A stretch of DNA of 64,000 nucleotides from Sordaria brevicollis (Eukaryota; Ascomycota; Sordariomycetes; Sordariales; Sordariaceae), in assembly GCA_033439795.1 (NCBI GenBank), contig JAUTDP010000005.1, positions 124,001 through 188,000 on the forward strand. The letters are read 5' to 3'. Shown here piece after piece: positions 1 through 14,465 of this stretch. Each line of letters opens with the position of its first letter. Within the stretch, counting starts at the first letter, position 1. Position numbers and translations under genes: made by a program. Below the pieces are notes generated by a model. The model ran no database searches and was not told the DNA's origin. It saw only the letters and a list, made by a program, of their open reading frames with translations.

Positions 1-3000
1 AATATAATAAAATATTTATAATTATTTTCTCCGATAATTATTATAAATATTTTAAATAATTTTAATATTATATATTTAAATACGAATAAATAATAGAATT
101 TAAAGAGGATTATTATTAATATTAATATAATTAAAAAAGTAAAATTAAAAATAATTAACTTTATATCCTTAATATTACTTTTATTAATTATCTTACCGTT
201 CTTTATATTTTACGTATTATATCCTATTCTATTTTTATAATTTTTATTTAACGTTTAATTAATATAAATGGAAATATTATTATAAATATTATATATATAA
301 TTTATAATCGAAGTAGACGAAATCGAGGCGGTTTTAATATAAACGCTTCTATTTCCGCTTTTACTAAGCGTATTAAATAAATATTAAATAAAGAGCGTTA
401 ATGTCGTCGAAATAATAATTTATATATACGTTATAACGTTTCCGGATATTATATTTTAATTTATTTATACCGGCTAGCCGTCTTCCCTTCCTTTAATAGA
501 ATATATATTTAAATTACTATTATTAAAATCCTTCCGCTTTTAGAAAATAATAATAACGATAAAGCCTATAATTCCGCCCCCGAATAATAAGTAAAAACCT
601 AATTCCGGTATAAAATCGGGCCCCGGAGCCGGAAATAGAAGTATTAAATAAAATAGAGGATTTTAAATTAAAAATAAAAGTAAAACTTATTTTAATTTTA
701 TTTATTATTAATAATTATAATTTATTCTATATTCTTATCGATAAAGGTTATTAATATTATACCGCAATTAGTAAAAAAATTATTAAAGAATTTTAAATCC
801 TAATTATCCTTATTTTATTTCGTATTATAAAAAGAGCGTTTATTACTATAGAAGGTTTTTCTATCTAAAATATAATCCAATTTTTAATTAAAATAAATAA
901 TTATATTATTCTATTTACATTTATATCGTCCTATTATTCGAATTCCCTATTATATTAAATAAACTTTAATTTAAGGCTATACGAATATATTCCGTCCTTT
1001 ACGAAAAACGCTTATTTATAAACGTTATTAATTATTAGGTTCTTTATATTAATAGAAAATAAATATTTAATATATTACTTATCGCCGATTTAAAATTTAT
1101 TATATATATTTTAATTATTATTTTTATAAATTACGTTTGTAAATTAAAAAAGGAGTTCGGTAATCGAATAATTAAAGAGGCTATTTTCGCGGTTAGTTTA
1201 AAGGATATTAAAAAGGCGTTAAAATTAAAGAAAGTATATACCGAAATAGAATTAAAGGCGAAAATCCTTAAAAAATATTATAATTTAATATTATTTTAAA
1301 TAAAAGAAAACGTTAATAAATTAAACCTTTATTATCCTAATATAAATTATAAAATTATAATTAAAAAGAATAAAAATAGTAAAAAATTCCCTATTTTATT
1401 TAAATTACTTTATAATATAACGAAAAAGGAGTTTTTAATTCTTAAAAAAACGTTAAAGGATTTATTAAATAAAAGGTTTATCCGTATTAATAATTTAAAA
1501 GCAGGGGCCTTAATTTTATTTATATATAAACCTAAAAGTAAATTCTATTTTTATTATAATTATTATATATTTAACGCTATTATAAAAGCGGATTATTATT
1601 TATTACTATTAATTAAAAATACATTCCGTACTTTAAAAGGAATAAAATAATTTATTAAAATAAATATTATATAAATTTTCTATAAAATTCGTATAATAGA
1701 AGGAAAGGAGGGGAAAATAATATTTCGGACGTAATATAAATTATTCGAATAATTAATTATATTATTTAGGTTAAATAGCGTATTGGCTATATTTTAACAG
1801 TATATTAATTATATTTTCCGCGATTATTTAAATTCGTTTTATACCGTTTATATAAATAACGTATTTATTTATTCCTTTAACTCCTTAAAAAATTATAAAT
1901 AAAAAGTGCGTTTAGTCTTTATTAAATTATTAAAAGCCGGCTTTTATTTAAATTTAAATAAATACGAATTTAATATAAAAAAGGTTAAATATTTAAATTT
2001 TATTATTTATATTAGCGTTAGCGTATAAATTAACCCCGAAAAGGTTAAAATAATTTTAAATTAATTTCCCCCTATTTTTTAAAAAGGCGTATAAAATTTC
2101 CTAAGGTTTATTAATTATTACTATATATTTATTCTTTAATTTTTAAAAATAATTACCCCCTTATTATAATTAACCGGTAAAAAGGTTATTTTTAAATAAA
2201 TTAAAGAGTATAAAAATACTTTTTAATTTTTAAAAACCTTATTTACGCGAGCTCCGATCCTAACGGAATTTAACCCGGATAAGAAAATATTCTTAAAGAC
2301 GGATTATAATAAATTTATTTTAAGCGGGGTTATTTCCTAAAAAGTAAACGAAAATAGTAAAAATATAATTTATAAAATTATAGGTTTCTATTCCCGGAAA
2401 TTTAACCCTACTAAATAAAATTACCCTATTTATAATAAAGAAATATTTATTATTATTAATTATTTAAAATAATAATCGGCGGAATTACGGAATTATAAAT
2501 TATTTATTATCTTAATAGATTATTAAAATTTCGAATATTTTATAAAATTAAAAAGATTTTCGGAATAGTAGGCGCGGTAGGTAAAATATTTCTCCTAATT
2601 TAATTTTTAAATTAAATATAGGCTTAATAAAAATAAAATAATCCTTAATACCCTTTTTCAACGAAATTAAAATATACTTACGGATTAAGATTATAAAATT
2701 TAGGATATTTAAATAATATTAGATTCCGCTCTTAAAAATTATATTTTACTTTATATTTTAGCGGCCCGGGTAGTCTATTCGGGGAGGGAGGGTATAAATA
2801 TATTTAAAAATCCGGATTTATAATAATTTTAATTATAGACGGAACCTTACAATTCCCTATATTAATAAGTAAAAGAAGTTATCCTTTATAACGACCGTTA
2901 TTTCGACCCGTTTTTAAAATTCAAAATCTAAATCGTAGATTATTTTATTAATTCCTTCGGCCGCCTTCGTTATTAAGATTATTTTTAAATATTAAGAGCC

Positions 3001-4360
3001 TTTATATATACCGAATCCGAATTAATTATACTATTTAATACCGATTAATATTTTAATATCCTTTATATTATTTTAATTTAAATTATTTATAATTCGTATA
3101 TATTAAGATATTTTAATAAAAAAAGTATTATTATAATACTCTTTCGGTATTTTTATTAGCTTTTCCTTGGCTTTTACGTCCGGTAATTCCTTTATAATTA
3201 TTATATTTACGGTTTTATAAAAATTTAGAAGGAATAGAAGAAAAGCCTCCTATATTTATTATTAATTTTAGAATAATTTAATAAGGATATATAAATAGAT
3301 TTTATTACCGATTTTCTAAAATTTAACGGTAATATTTATTTTTAGGTTATAAAAGATAAATTTAATAAAATTATATTCTTTAAGCCTATACCCTCTATAG
3401 AAATTAAATTCTACGCCGAACGTTTCCTTTAATATTTTATTCGCTATTATAATTTCCTAAAATTTATTATTAATAATCGTAACTCTAATTAAACTAGCCG
3501 CTTCTAAATTAAATTATACGAATTCCTAAATATTAAACGTTTATTTAGTACCGTTTATTATTTATAGACTAATAGGGGCTTAAAATATATAAATTAAAAA
3601 ATTTATATTTATTTATATATAATTATTAATTATATTTAAAATAATTAAAATAAATAATACCTTATAGTATAATTAGTTATTAATAACCGGATTAATATTT
3701 CGATAAATATATCCCTATTCTTCGCTACTTATAAATTTAACCCCGAATTCCCAATCTCCGTAATTGAAGACCCCTCCGATCGTTAACCTTTACTCTTATT
3801 TTCTAAGAAATAGGCCTAAGAATTTATTAAAAAGCTATAATAAATTACAAATTTATATTAAATTATTATAGCGGCCGTTATTTAAAAATAAAAGAAATTC
3901 GCTAATTATAATCGGCAATTTATAGAATACTTCGCAATTGGGGATAAAGTTTAATTTAATTTTAAAAATTATATTACCGATTATTTAAAGAAGAAATTCA
4001 ATTAATTCTATACGAAATATACTATTTCGAAAGTATTATTTCCTTATATAGTCGAATTATTTAAACTTCCCTACACTATTTATAACGTTTTCTACATCGA
4101 TCTCCTACGTAAAATTATTAATAACCTTCTCCTTAAATAGAAATTTATCGACGAATAGCCCCTAATTATTAAAATTGAAGGAGAATTGGAATATTAAATA
4201 AAAGAAATTCTTTACGCTAATATTATTAAAAGGAAAAGAAATCTAATAAAAGAGGTCCTAATTAAATAAAAGGAATATTGGGATCCGATATAAAAATTAC
4301 TAAAGAATTTTAAAAATATTATAACTTTAAACGAATTTAAAATTTAATACAGTTTAATTA
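1..4360 (+). pseudogene. Gag-Pol relic of element G (partial at window edge)
   Basis: Reading through the RIP stops gives a Ty3-type polyprotein. A retropepsin-like stretch lies near 720-800 (LIDKG where family members have LIDSG/LVDTG). The reverse transcriptase starts about 1,330 with FNAIIKADYYLLLLI near 1,570, matching the family pattern LNAITIKDRYPLPLI. The catalytic box YINNVFIYS near 1,848-1,875 stands for YLDDVLIYS, with both Asp codons turned to Asn. RNase H lies about 2,280-2,600 (FYSRKFNPTK and the YPIYNKEI box). The integrase core runs about 3,350-3,600, followed by a C-terminal integrase domain to about 4,120. A chromodomain lies about 4,165-4,350 with EYWDPIQKLL, matching the EESTWEPAENL type. 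Dozens of in-frame TAA/TAG make it dead. In living elements the protein carries out reverse transcription and integration; the chromodomain binds methylated histone H3. Confidence 0.88.
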
Positions 4361-4520
4361 CAAATAATAACGGTTTAATTAATCGGTATATTAAAAAATT
4401 CTTATAAAAGGCTATAAATAGGGCGAAATATATTACGAACAGAATAAAGGATTTTTAAATACGGATTAGAATAAATAATAAATTAATTAAAGCGGGGCCT
4501 TAGCGAAATTAATAATTAAT
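1..4520 (+). mobile_element. Element G: Ty3/Gypsy chromodomain LTR retrotransposon, 5' part outside window, RIP-degraded
   Basis: The pol domain order protease, reverse transcriptase, RNase H, integrase, chromodomain is readable in one direction, which is the Ty3/Gypsy order. The element enters from the left edge, so its 5' LTR is not visible. A purine-rich stretch with GCGGGG near 4,490-4,500 could be the polypurine tract, with the 3' LTR beginning just after it. Without a second LTR copy the end cannot be fixed, so the right border is an estimate. Confidence 0.85.
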
Positions 4521-4559
4521 TTAATTTAAATATTTTTTATTAAATTATCCTCTATTATT

Positions 4560-5880
4560 TTTAATATAAATTCTTTAATAATAGTTTCTTTTTCTTCTTT
4601 ATAATCGGATATATAAATATTAACGAAATTATAAACGTTTAAGGGTTTATAGGCGTAGCGGCGGAAAATAGAAGGCGCGGAACGGTAATTCTTTAGGCGC
4701 GAAAGTCCAACGGTAATAAAAAAAAAAGAAAATAGAAGGCGGATATTATATTCGGGGTAAATATTTAAGGGGAAATATTACGTTTCCTATTATTTAAATT
4801 TATTATATTACTTTTTATTATTTCCTTCAACCTTTTTTCCTTTTCTTTTCTTCTTCGCCGATAGGGGTTAAATAATAATAATTTTTTTAATAACGGCGGC
4901 GGTAACGGTAATAATAATATTAGCGGCGGTAATATTAATAATAGCGGCTTTAATAGCGGTATAAATATTATAATCCTTAATTAAGCGGTTAAAATCTATA
5001 TAATAATTATTTACCTACTTTACCTTCTTTATATTAATTATTAAATTAAATAATTATTCCCTAAAATTTTCGAATTTATAAATTCGCTTTTTAAAAATTT
5101 AAATATCTATAATATTAACCGAACCGTTAACCGTCTTAATAAAGGAAGAAGGCTCCGCAGGAGGCGTTTTAACGGTAATTTAATTAATAGAGCCGTTAAA
5201 GCGTATTAATAATTTAAAAATTTATTAAACGAAAGAAGAAAAGAAATTTATATAGGAATAAAATTTTATTTTTTTAAAATTTAAAATCCTAATAAGATTT
5301 TAAACGTAGCGAAATAACCGTTACGGGAATTTTTAAATATATACCCTTTAGCGTACTAAACCTTAAAGGCGGATTAAATTTAAATAAAAACGGGTTCGTA
5401 GCCTTTACGAGCGTATTAATAAAATAAATACACGGAAATAGAAAAATCTTTATTAAATATCATATAATTATATTTATTAATTAAATAGCCTTTATATTAA
5501 AAATTTTAAAGTTCGGCTTTGGATAGGATATATTCGTAAATATTATCGGGAGTAGATTTACCGGCTACGTCGGTAATAATAATATTAAGCCGAATTTAAT
5601 AAAGCTTTAGCGGGGTAGTAAGTTTAAAAATAGTAATTTTAGTAGCGTTTTTATTATAGCGAAAAACGGGAATAAGAGTAAGCGGCGGAATAAGCGAATT
5701 AATAGCTTTTTATAGGGCTAGGAATTTGCGGAAGAATTCGAATTAAATAATAATAATAAGGGTATTTATTTTAACGGTAATTAATTAATAATTAATTAAT
5801 ACGTTCGTAAAAGAATTAAGGGGAAGGATAATAATAATAATAAAAATAATAGAAGTATTAAAAATACGTTAAGTACGCAT
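4560..5880 (-). pseudogene. Unidentified coding relic
   Basis: On the - strand an ATG at 5,880 follows a CT-rich stretch (purine-rich on + at about 5,935-5,975) of the sort found in fungal promoters. Below it runs a coding-like frame in which most stops are TAA/TAG, as expected of RIP at Gln codons. Readable parts include an AINSLIPPLTLIPVF-like stretch near 5,700, a charged middle and a basic AKKKRKGKK cluster near 4,850. I do not recognise the family. A transposase C-terminal region or a Gag are both possible. It lies between element G and element A and faces away from A. Frame changes, suggesting introns or indels, limit the reading. Confidence 0.4.
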
Positions 5881-6059
5881 TAATAAAGGCGCGCGCTTAT
5901 ATTAATATTTATAATTTTAATTATTCGATAAATTAAAGGAGGGAAGAGGAAAGGGAGAGAGAGAAAGAAAAAGGTGCGGGGTATATATTGGAAATACGCG
6001 CAGTAATAGCTTATCGTTTAATATTTAGGGTCTACGTAATTATATATTTACTTATATAT

Positions 6060-6682
6060 TGAGATGGGGCGAATAAATAGGTACAAGGGTACACGGTTAG
6101 ACAGCAGATTTTTTCCGAATTTTTTCGAAAATTTTCCGTAATTTTTCATTCTAGAGGAATTCTTCTAGGGATTTTCCCTAATTATAATCTAAGAAAAGAG
6201 GTACAGGATAAGGATATATTATAATAAACTAATTTAAAGGAAGTATAATAATAGTATATTAAATAAATTAAGAAAAAAAATTATAGAATAAATTTCGGAC
6301 TTTTATTTAGAAAGAAGGAAAGTTCTAAAGGAATAAAAGGAGAGAAGGGTAATTAGAAAGAAAAGAAGGAAAGTTAAGCAACTTTTGCTAGAATAATAAT
6401 TAAACTTTATTTAATCTTTGAAATAAAAATCTTCTTCAATTTAGTAAAAATCAACTCCTTAATTAAATCTTTAAAACTTCCTAACCCTACTTTTATAATA
6501 GGTAAAAGAAAAGATATAATTAAATCGAAAAAGATATTCTTACTATTAAATTACTCCTTTCTCCCCTATAAATCTATTCTTCTCTCTACTCTTTTAATTT
6601 TATTAGAAATTTTTAATATAGCTCCTTTTTTAATTATTGTAGTAATAATAATTATTTAGGGTTATTTTTCTTCCCTATTTTA
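6060..6682 (+). repeat. 5' LTR of element A (623 bp)
   Basis: This LTR pairs with 18,973-19,595. The first 60 bases are little mutated (ACAAGGGTACACGG is retained) while the inner end is heavily converted. The right copy shows the opposite pattern. Confidence 0.92.
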
Positions 6683-7689
6683 AATAATAATAAAGACGAA
6701 ATTGAATTTCAAACTTCTAATTAAATTAACTAAAGCGGATTCAATACCTTAAAATAATAAAATTAAGAATTTTAATAATCCGACGGTTATAAAAAAAAAT
6801 AATAGAAAATAAATATCGAAATAAAATTAGAAATATATTATTTTAAATATACTGCGGGATTCGCTATAGAAATAAAATAATATATAGGATAAGCGTAAAC
6901 GTAATTATAGCCTTTTTAATATTAATTATTATATACTATAAAAATATCCTTAAAAATTAAATTAAGAATAAATTATAAATTTAAAAAATTTACAATTTTT
7001 AATATTAAATAGACGATAATTAATTAGCCGAAGATTTAATAATAAATTCCTAATTCCGAGGCCGATAATTAAAGTAAATATTATTAAATTAAAAACTTCG
7101 CCCCGATTTTAATATTAAATTAATACCTTACGTAAATCCGGTAAAAGGGTATATATAAGCAAATAATAATTAGCGCCGGGGTTTTGAATATATAAAATAC
7201 TTATTTAATAGTTTTAAGAATTTTATTTTAATATACGTCGTCGGAATTTTTAAAATACGGTATATTTATTTAACGGCTTTAAACCCCTTTACGTTAATAT
7301 ATAGTAATTTATTTAATTGAATTTAATATATATTATATTATTCGATATTAATTGAAATATAATTTATCCTCTACTAGTAAAAGGCTAAATTTCGTATAAG
7401 GATATAATAATATTTTATATTAATATTTATTTAATAAGAGGTTCCCCCCGAATACTTTTTACTATTTCGTATTCTTTATTAATAATAAATTAATAAAATA
7501 TTCATTAATATTAATATTAAAATTAATAATTTTTACTTATAATAATTTTTAATTAATAATTAATTTATTTATTATATTTATTAATCCCTTTTCCGTATTT
7601 ATTTTTTCGCCTTTTTATTTATTTCCCCTTATACCTCTTATATATTCTTTACCTTCTTCCCCCCTAAATATAATAAATTTTAATTAAAT

Positions 7690-10600
7690 TTTTGATTATT
7701 AAATTTATCCTAAGAATAAGGATAATAATAATTAAAATTAATAATAGAACCCTAACCCCGCTTTGAATTAAATAATTATAACGTTCTTTATATATTTTTC
7801 GAAGGATTTTAATTTTAAGAAGAAATTTAAGGATAAGAATATTATTAAATTCTTCCTAAATTTCGAGGATAGAACGAATTTCGTTAAATAGCATAATGAC
7901 GAAGAAAAGATTAATATATAATACCAATAATATAAGCTTTAATTCCGAAATATTATTAAGGGTATTATTTATTCTATTAAAAAAGAGAACGAACCCGTTA
8001 CGTAAATAAGGTTTTATAATAAATTCCGTACTATTTATCGTATTTACGATTTTGAATAAATAAATTCTAACGTAAATAAATTTTAGGACTTTTATTATAA
8101 ATATATTAAAAATAATAAAAAAGCTATTAATAATACTATTTTTAAATATTATTAATTATTAATTCGGTAAAAGTAAATTAATTAGGAAATTATCGAAAAG
8201 TTAATAATTAAACGCTTTTATAAAAAATTACTTTACCGCTACTATATTAATTTTATTATTTATTTTAATAAAAAGAAAGATAAACTCTTTAAAATAATAT
8301 AAATTAATTTTTTTACGAAGCTTTCTAATTAAATTACTATTTATTATCGAAGGGAAAATAACAATTCCGATTCTAATTTTAATAACTCTTTTAATTCCTT
8401 TAATAATAACGATAGCGATAAAAATAATAAAGTGATAGAGAAGATTACTACTATTAAAATTAAAGTTTTTAGTAGTAAAAAGGATTTTAATAAAAAAAAA
8501 ACTACGACCGTTAAATAGGAAATTATTAAAGAACTTATTATTATAGACGTTTTAATTAAAAGTTTTTAAAATATATAAATTATTTATATTAAGGTAGCGA
8601 ATTAATAAATTAAGAATTTTGAAAATCGTTTCCGAAATTTCCTTAGGAATAATTATACTCTTTAAATTAATATTATAATAATATAATCGATTAAATAAAC
8701 TTAATTAACGGAAAATATAATTTACTATTAATATAAATAATTTAATTATATTTAATATTAATATAAAGATAAAAATTATTATATAAATAAGGGATAGATT
8801 TATTAAATTAAGGCTAATAAAGAATAAGGCCGTAGGTAATAATTTTATTTAAGAAGTAATATTAAATTAATATAATATATTCCGAACGATATAATCTCTA
8901 CTACTTTTTATATAAACCGCTTTAGAAATATATTTAAATCCCGTATAATTTACTATAACGAATATTTTAAATATAATAAATTTTAGGAATAGGAAACCGA
9001 AGCTTATTTTAATAAATTTACCCCTAATTTTAATCTCTTAGAGTTAGAATATTAATAAAAGTAGCGAAAAATTTAAAATCGTCGCCGAATTAATCCTTAG
9101 AATAATATAATTTTAATTAACGAATTATTTTTCTAAATTAATTATAGCTTAATTAATTTATATTTAGCGTTTTTTCTTCCTTTTATTTAAAAGTCTTTCT
9201 TAATATTTTAAATCCTAAAGTAAATTATAAAGAAGGAAATTATTATTACGCCTATTTAAATATAAAGAAGATTAATAATTCTTCGTAAACCCCCTTTTAA
9301 TATAAATCGAAAGGAGAAATTATAATTACTACCCGTAAAAAAATTAAATTTTAATCCTTATATAAAAAATATAACAGATTAAAAAGACGTACGAATAATA
9401 GTAATTAAAATTGTATTTAAATTAACTCTTTAATTAAAATTAGTTTTTACCGCCGCCGCTAAATCGTTAAAACCTATAGACGAATTTTTAATTAAAATTT
9501 AGAAATTTTTAATTAATAAATCTATTTTTAAATTTAAGGATTTTAATAATTTTAAAAATTATATAAATTATAAAATTATTTAAATTAAGGAAAATTGCCC
9601 GATTATTAATAAAATTATAAGTATTAAATTATAAATTATTTTCGAAGATATAATTACGGCTATTCCCGAATCCGGTTAATTATTTAAAAAATTAAATAAC
9701 TTTAAATACTATTAAAAAGCCCTTAAGGAAGCCCTTTAATCAATATATAATAGTAATATTATTAAGGATAATAATTTAGAAGTTAATTAATTCCGCTTAT
9801 ATAATTTATAAATTAATACCGTTATTATAATATTTAAGGAGCCTTTATATAAGGATTAAAAGAAGAAGTTTAATAATATCCTCGCTACGTAAATGTATTA
9901 ATCCTATTATTAAATTATAAATTTCAAAACGGTATTTAAAGACGAACTAATTCGAATTTATAAAAAGGATTTTTAAATTATATTTTATAGCGAAAAATTA
10001 TCATTTAATAAGGAGGTTACGTATATATAGAATCTTTTTACATTAATAATTAATATTAAATTTAAAAATAATAAGAAGGTTATAGTTCTTTTAAATAGCG
10101 GTATAAAAATTAATATTATATTTATTAATTTAATTAATAAATTTAATTTTAATAATATAAATTATATAATTATTAATATTAATTTTAATAACGGAAGGGT
10201 ATAATTTGAAGGTAAAATAATAAAGGATATTTTTTTATTCGATAAAAGTCGGAAAATATATTTTATAATTATTCGGAATTAATTCCTTCGTTATAAAATT
10301 TTATTTAATTTTCTATTTATTAAAAATATTAACGTTATAATAAATTATATTAACGTTAAAACCGCTCGTACTTACTTTATTATAAAAAGAATAAAAATTA
10401 ATATTTTCTTTATTATTAAAGAATAAATAAACGCCTTCGGGTAGCGGGTTTAATTCCCTTACCGTAATTATTTACCTTATTATTATAAATAATATTTAAG
10501 AATCTATTCTAACGAATAAATCGCTTTATAAATTTATTAAAATAAATTTAAAAGAAAATAATAAAAGATTTATAAAAAGTATTAAAATTAATAAAAATAA

Positions 10601-13600
10601 TAAAAATTACCTTTCTTTAAAAGAGGAAATTGCGGATATTATTATCGCTTTATTATATAGTACAAAGTATAACGAAGAAGTATTATCCGATTACTTTTAA
10701 TTAATTAAAGAAATTAATTTAAAATATTAGAAGAAGAATATAAATAATCCTTTAGAGAATTAATTGCTAATAAAATAATAATTAAAAGGTAAAATAATAT
10801 AAAACCGAATAAGGAAAAAGATCTGGAAAAAATTTTTTCGGGAATTATAAAGATTAATAATTAAAAATACTAAGGATTAAGGGAAGAAAGTCCCGAAATT
10901 TAAAAAAATAAAGGATATTCCGTCCTTTATTAATTTATTTTCTTTTATATCGCTACGAAATTCTTTTCTATTTATTTAAATTAATACTTTATATAAAAGA
11001 GTTATTTAAAAAATAAAATTAATTAATAATACGCTTTTAAATAATTTTAAACCCGGTAATAATTTCAATTAGAAGAAACGGAAATTCGAAAAAGTTTAGT
11101 ATAAAATTTAAAAATAATTGGACAACTTTCCGTTTAAATAGAATAAATATATTATTCTACGATTTACGGAATTAATTAAAAGTTCCCAATTAACGTTTAA
11201 AAAACTTTAATAAATTTTAAAGAAGAACGAATTATTTAATAAAATTAAAATCGAACTTTTTACTTATATATTCTTTAATTATAAAAAGGCCTTTACTTAG
11301 GAATTTTTTAAATATAATTTTATTTATAAAAATATAGTAGAAAAATAGAAGATTAAAATAATTACCTATTTAATTTAATAAACGAAAATAATTCCTATTC
11401 TATAGGCTTTATATAAAAAAGTCTATAATTTATTTAAAGAATATATTTAGCACGGAATTTTAGAAGAGAATTATACTTTTTATTAGAATAATTAATTTTT
11501 TATTTAAAAAAAGGATAAAAAATTCCAATTAATTAATAACGTTTAAAAAATTAATAAAATAATTATCTATAATATTAATATACCCTTAGGGTACGAACTT
11601 TTTAGCGAAGATTTTATTAAGTACGAAATTCTTTTTTTATTAAATTTATTTTTAAAATACAATAAAGTTTAATTTAATAAAAAAAATCGGGATTTAACGA
11701 TATTTTTTAATACCTTTTAATTTACTCCGTATAATAATACTACCTTAAAAAAGAATTAATTTAATTATTTAATTTATAAGGGTAATAATTAAAATCCTTT
11801 ATAATTTAATCCTTAAAGTATACTAACCTTATTTTAATAATATTTATATTAAAAATTTAAAAGGCCGGTATAATAATAAATTAATTAATAATAAAGGAAT
11901 TCGACGTTTTATTTACGAATATTTTATTAATATCGATAAAATATTACTAAATATTAAATTTATTAACGGAATAATTATTATAATTAAATCCTAATAGTAT
12001 AAACGAGAAGTAATTTTAATTAATTATATTTATAATCCTAAAGGTAAATTTTTAAACGAAATTAAAGTTAAAAAAATTCGCGAATAAATTTATTATATTA
12101 TTAAAAAAGCTAAACCTTAAAGAAAAGAATTTAAAGAATTTCGAATTTTTTTAAATATTATTAATTATTACTAGATTTGGATTAAAGATTTTAGAATTAT
12201 TATTATCTTATTATACGTTATTATAAAGAAGGGAATTAAATTAATATAGATAAAAAATTAGTAATTTATTATAGAATATTTTTAATATAAAATTATTACC
12301 GTTTTAATTTTTATAACTTTTATTTACAATAATAGTAAGATAATTATTTATTTCGTTACCAATATTTATATTAAAAGATAAGGAACGGTTATTAAATAAT
12401 TTAATTTTAATAAAAAATAATATTTTTATAAATTTAAAAGCGGTATTTAATTATTAATCGAAATTCGTTATAATATTATTAAACAAAAATTTTATAATCT
12501 ATTTTATACTCTTAAACGATTAAAGCGTTAACTTTTCAATACGTATTTTATTATTAAAATAAATATTTAAATCTTTATTTATTAATTTAACAGCGCGGTA
12601 AACGATATTCTTAATACTTTTTTCATATAATAAATTACTTAAATAAAATATTTCGATTTTAATATAAAATATATCCCCGGAATTAAAAATACCGTAATTA
12701 ACGGCCTTTCGCGGAAACCCCTTAAAAAAAGTAATTTAAAAGAGAAGCGCCTTAAAGAAGATATCGACGATTTTATTAACGCTTAAATTTATTATCTTTT
12801 TATTAAAAAATATATAGAAGGGGAATAGATTTTACTCGACGAATATTTTAATTATTCGGAAAATATAATTCGCTATTTATTTTCGTTCTATATTCCTATA
12901 TAATATAATAAAATATTTATTATATAGTAAATTTTTAAAAAAAACGCCCTTAAATATTTTATTTATTATCGAAAGCTTTAATTACGAATAATTTATAAAC
13001 GTATTTACTTTCGTCTTTTAATTAACGATAAAATATAATAAGAATTAATTATATAATATTATTATAATAAAGCCGGTTATTAAAGAAGGGAAGGAATTTA
13101 TAGACGGATTATTGAATATTATTATTAATATAGGATATATATTTAAATCGAAGATATAATCTATAATTATATTATTTATTAAATATACGTTCTTAAACGT
13201 TATAAAAATAAATATAAATAATTATTTCCAATTCTTTAACCTTTTAACCGGTAGATTTTAAATATTTAATATTTATTAGGAGGAAAGGGAAAATAATAAA
13301 CGTTAATTGAAGTTAAAAATAATTTAATAAATTATATAGAAATAAAAGTTCTTTTAATATTAACGTCGAAATATATTATTATTTTCCTTCGGAAAGTATT
13401 TTTACGTTAAGGATATCCTTTTAATATTTTTATCGATAATAATTCCGAATTTTAAAAAGAATTTACCGAAGTATTTAATAATTTTTAAATCCCGTTAATA
13501 CGAATAGCGTTTTATAATTACCGAATTAATAAAATTAACGAATAAAGGTATTCGGTAATTATTATAATATTAATTAAATTAATAAAAAGAATTAATAAGG

Positions 13601-14465
13601 AATAAAAGGATTTACTCCTTTATATCCTTTTTATTAATTATATTATTATTCGTAATAATTACGGATTTATTCCCTTTTAATTAGCTTATAATTATAATCC
13701 TATTATTCCTATTAAATTCGATTATTTATTTTAAAAGTTAATTGAATAGGAAAAGTATTTAGAGAAATATATAATAAATAAATTAATCGCCACCGTCGTT
13801 TAAATATATTATAATATTAAATACCGCTTTTAATAGGCGGCCGAGAAGGTTGCCGATATTAAGAGAAAAATTACTGCGCGAAGAAATTCTATTAATTTTT
13901 ATAAAATAAAACCGAAAAACGTTATTATTAATATTAGAAATTTTATCCTTATTTATAATAATATTCGGGGAATTAATATAAATATTATTAAAAAACTAAA
14001 TTATAAATAGAAAGGTCTTTATAAAATCGTTAATATTATTAATAAAAATATTTATTATTATATTTAATTAAACGGAATTCGTTTTAAAAGGCTAATTTCT
14101 TTTAAAAATATTAAAAAATTTATTTACCGAAACGGTATATTCTTTAATTTTAATAAAGAATATAAAAAATTCGATAATCTCAATATTATTAACGGTTTAT
14201 AAATCTTTAAAAAAATTTAAATTAATGAGTATTTATTCTTTATACGGGAATAAGTACGAAGATTAAAAGTAAAATAAATCTAGACCCGTTAAAATATTAA
14301 AAAAGAATACGAATAAAATTAGGAATTTATTATTGAATTAGAATTTATTAAGCCCGAAGGCCCTTAGTATTATTTTAATAAAAACGAAATTAAATTAGAA
14401 TTAGAATTAGAACCCGAACCGAAAATAAAATTAATATTACGCTTAAATTTAAATTCAAATTAACC
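7690..14465 (+). pseudogene. Gag-Pol relic of element A
   Basis: A long + strand coding relic is broken mainly by TAA/TAG. A Gag-like part with basic and Asn/Ser-rich stretches covers roughly 7,690-9,500. A retropepsin-like box (LLNSGIKINII, where active enzymes have DSG) sits near 10,085-10,120. Reverse transcriptase begins about 11,385. Its ENYTFYQNNQFFIQKKDKKF stretch matches the family region that contacts primer and ends in KKNGK, and RDLTIFFNTFQFTPY near 11,690-11,730 matches RDLTTFQTPFGP. Integrase follows from about 12,830, ending with a C-terminal block near 13,990-14,120 (YKIVNIINKNIYYYIQLNG) that matches the RGPYKIVD...YYLAELDG type. The catalytic reverse transcriptase Asp pair was not located with certainty. 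Similarity is to the long fungal Ty3-like polyproteins. No chromodomain was seen. Confidence 0.8.
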
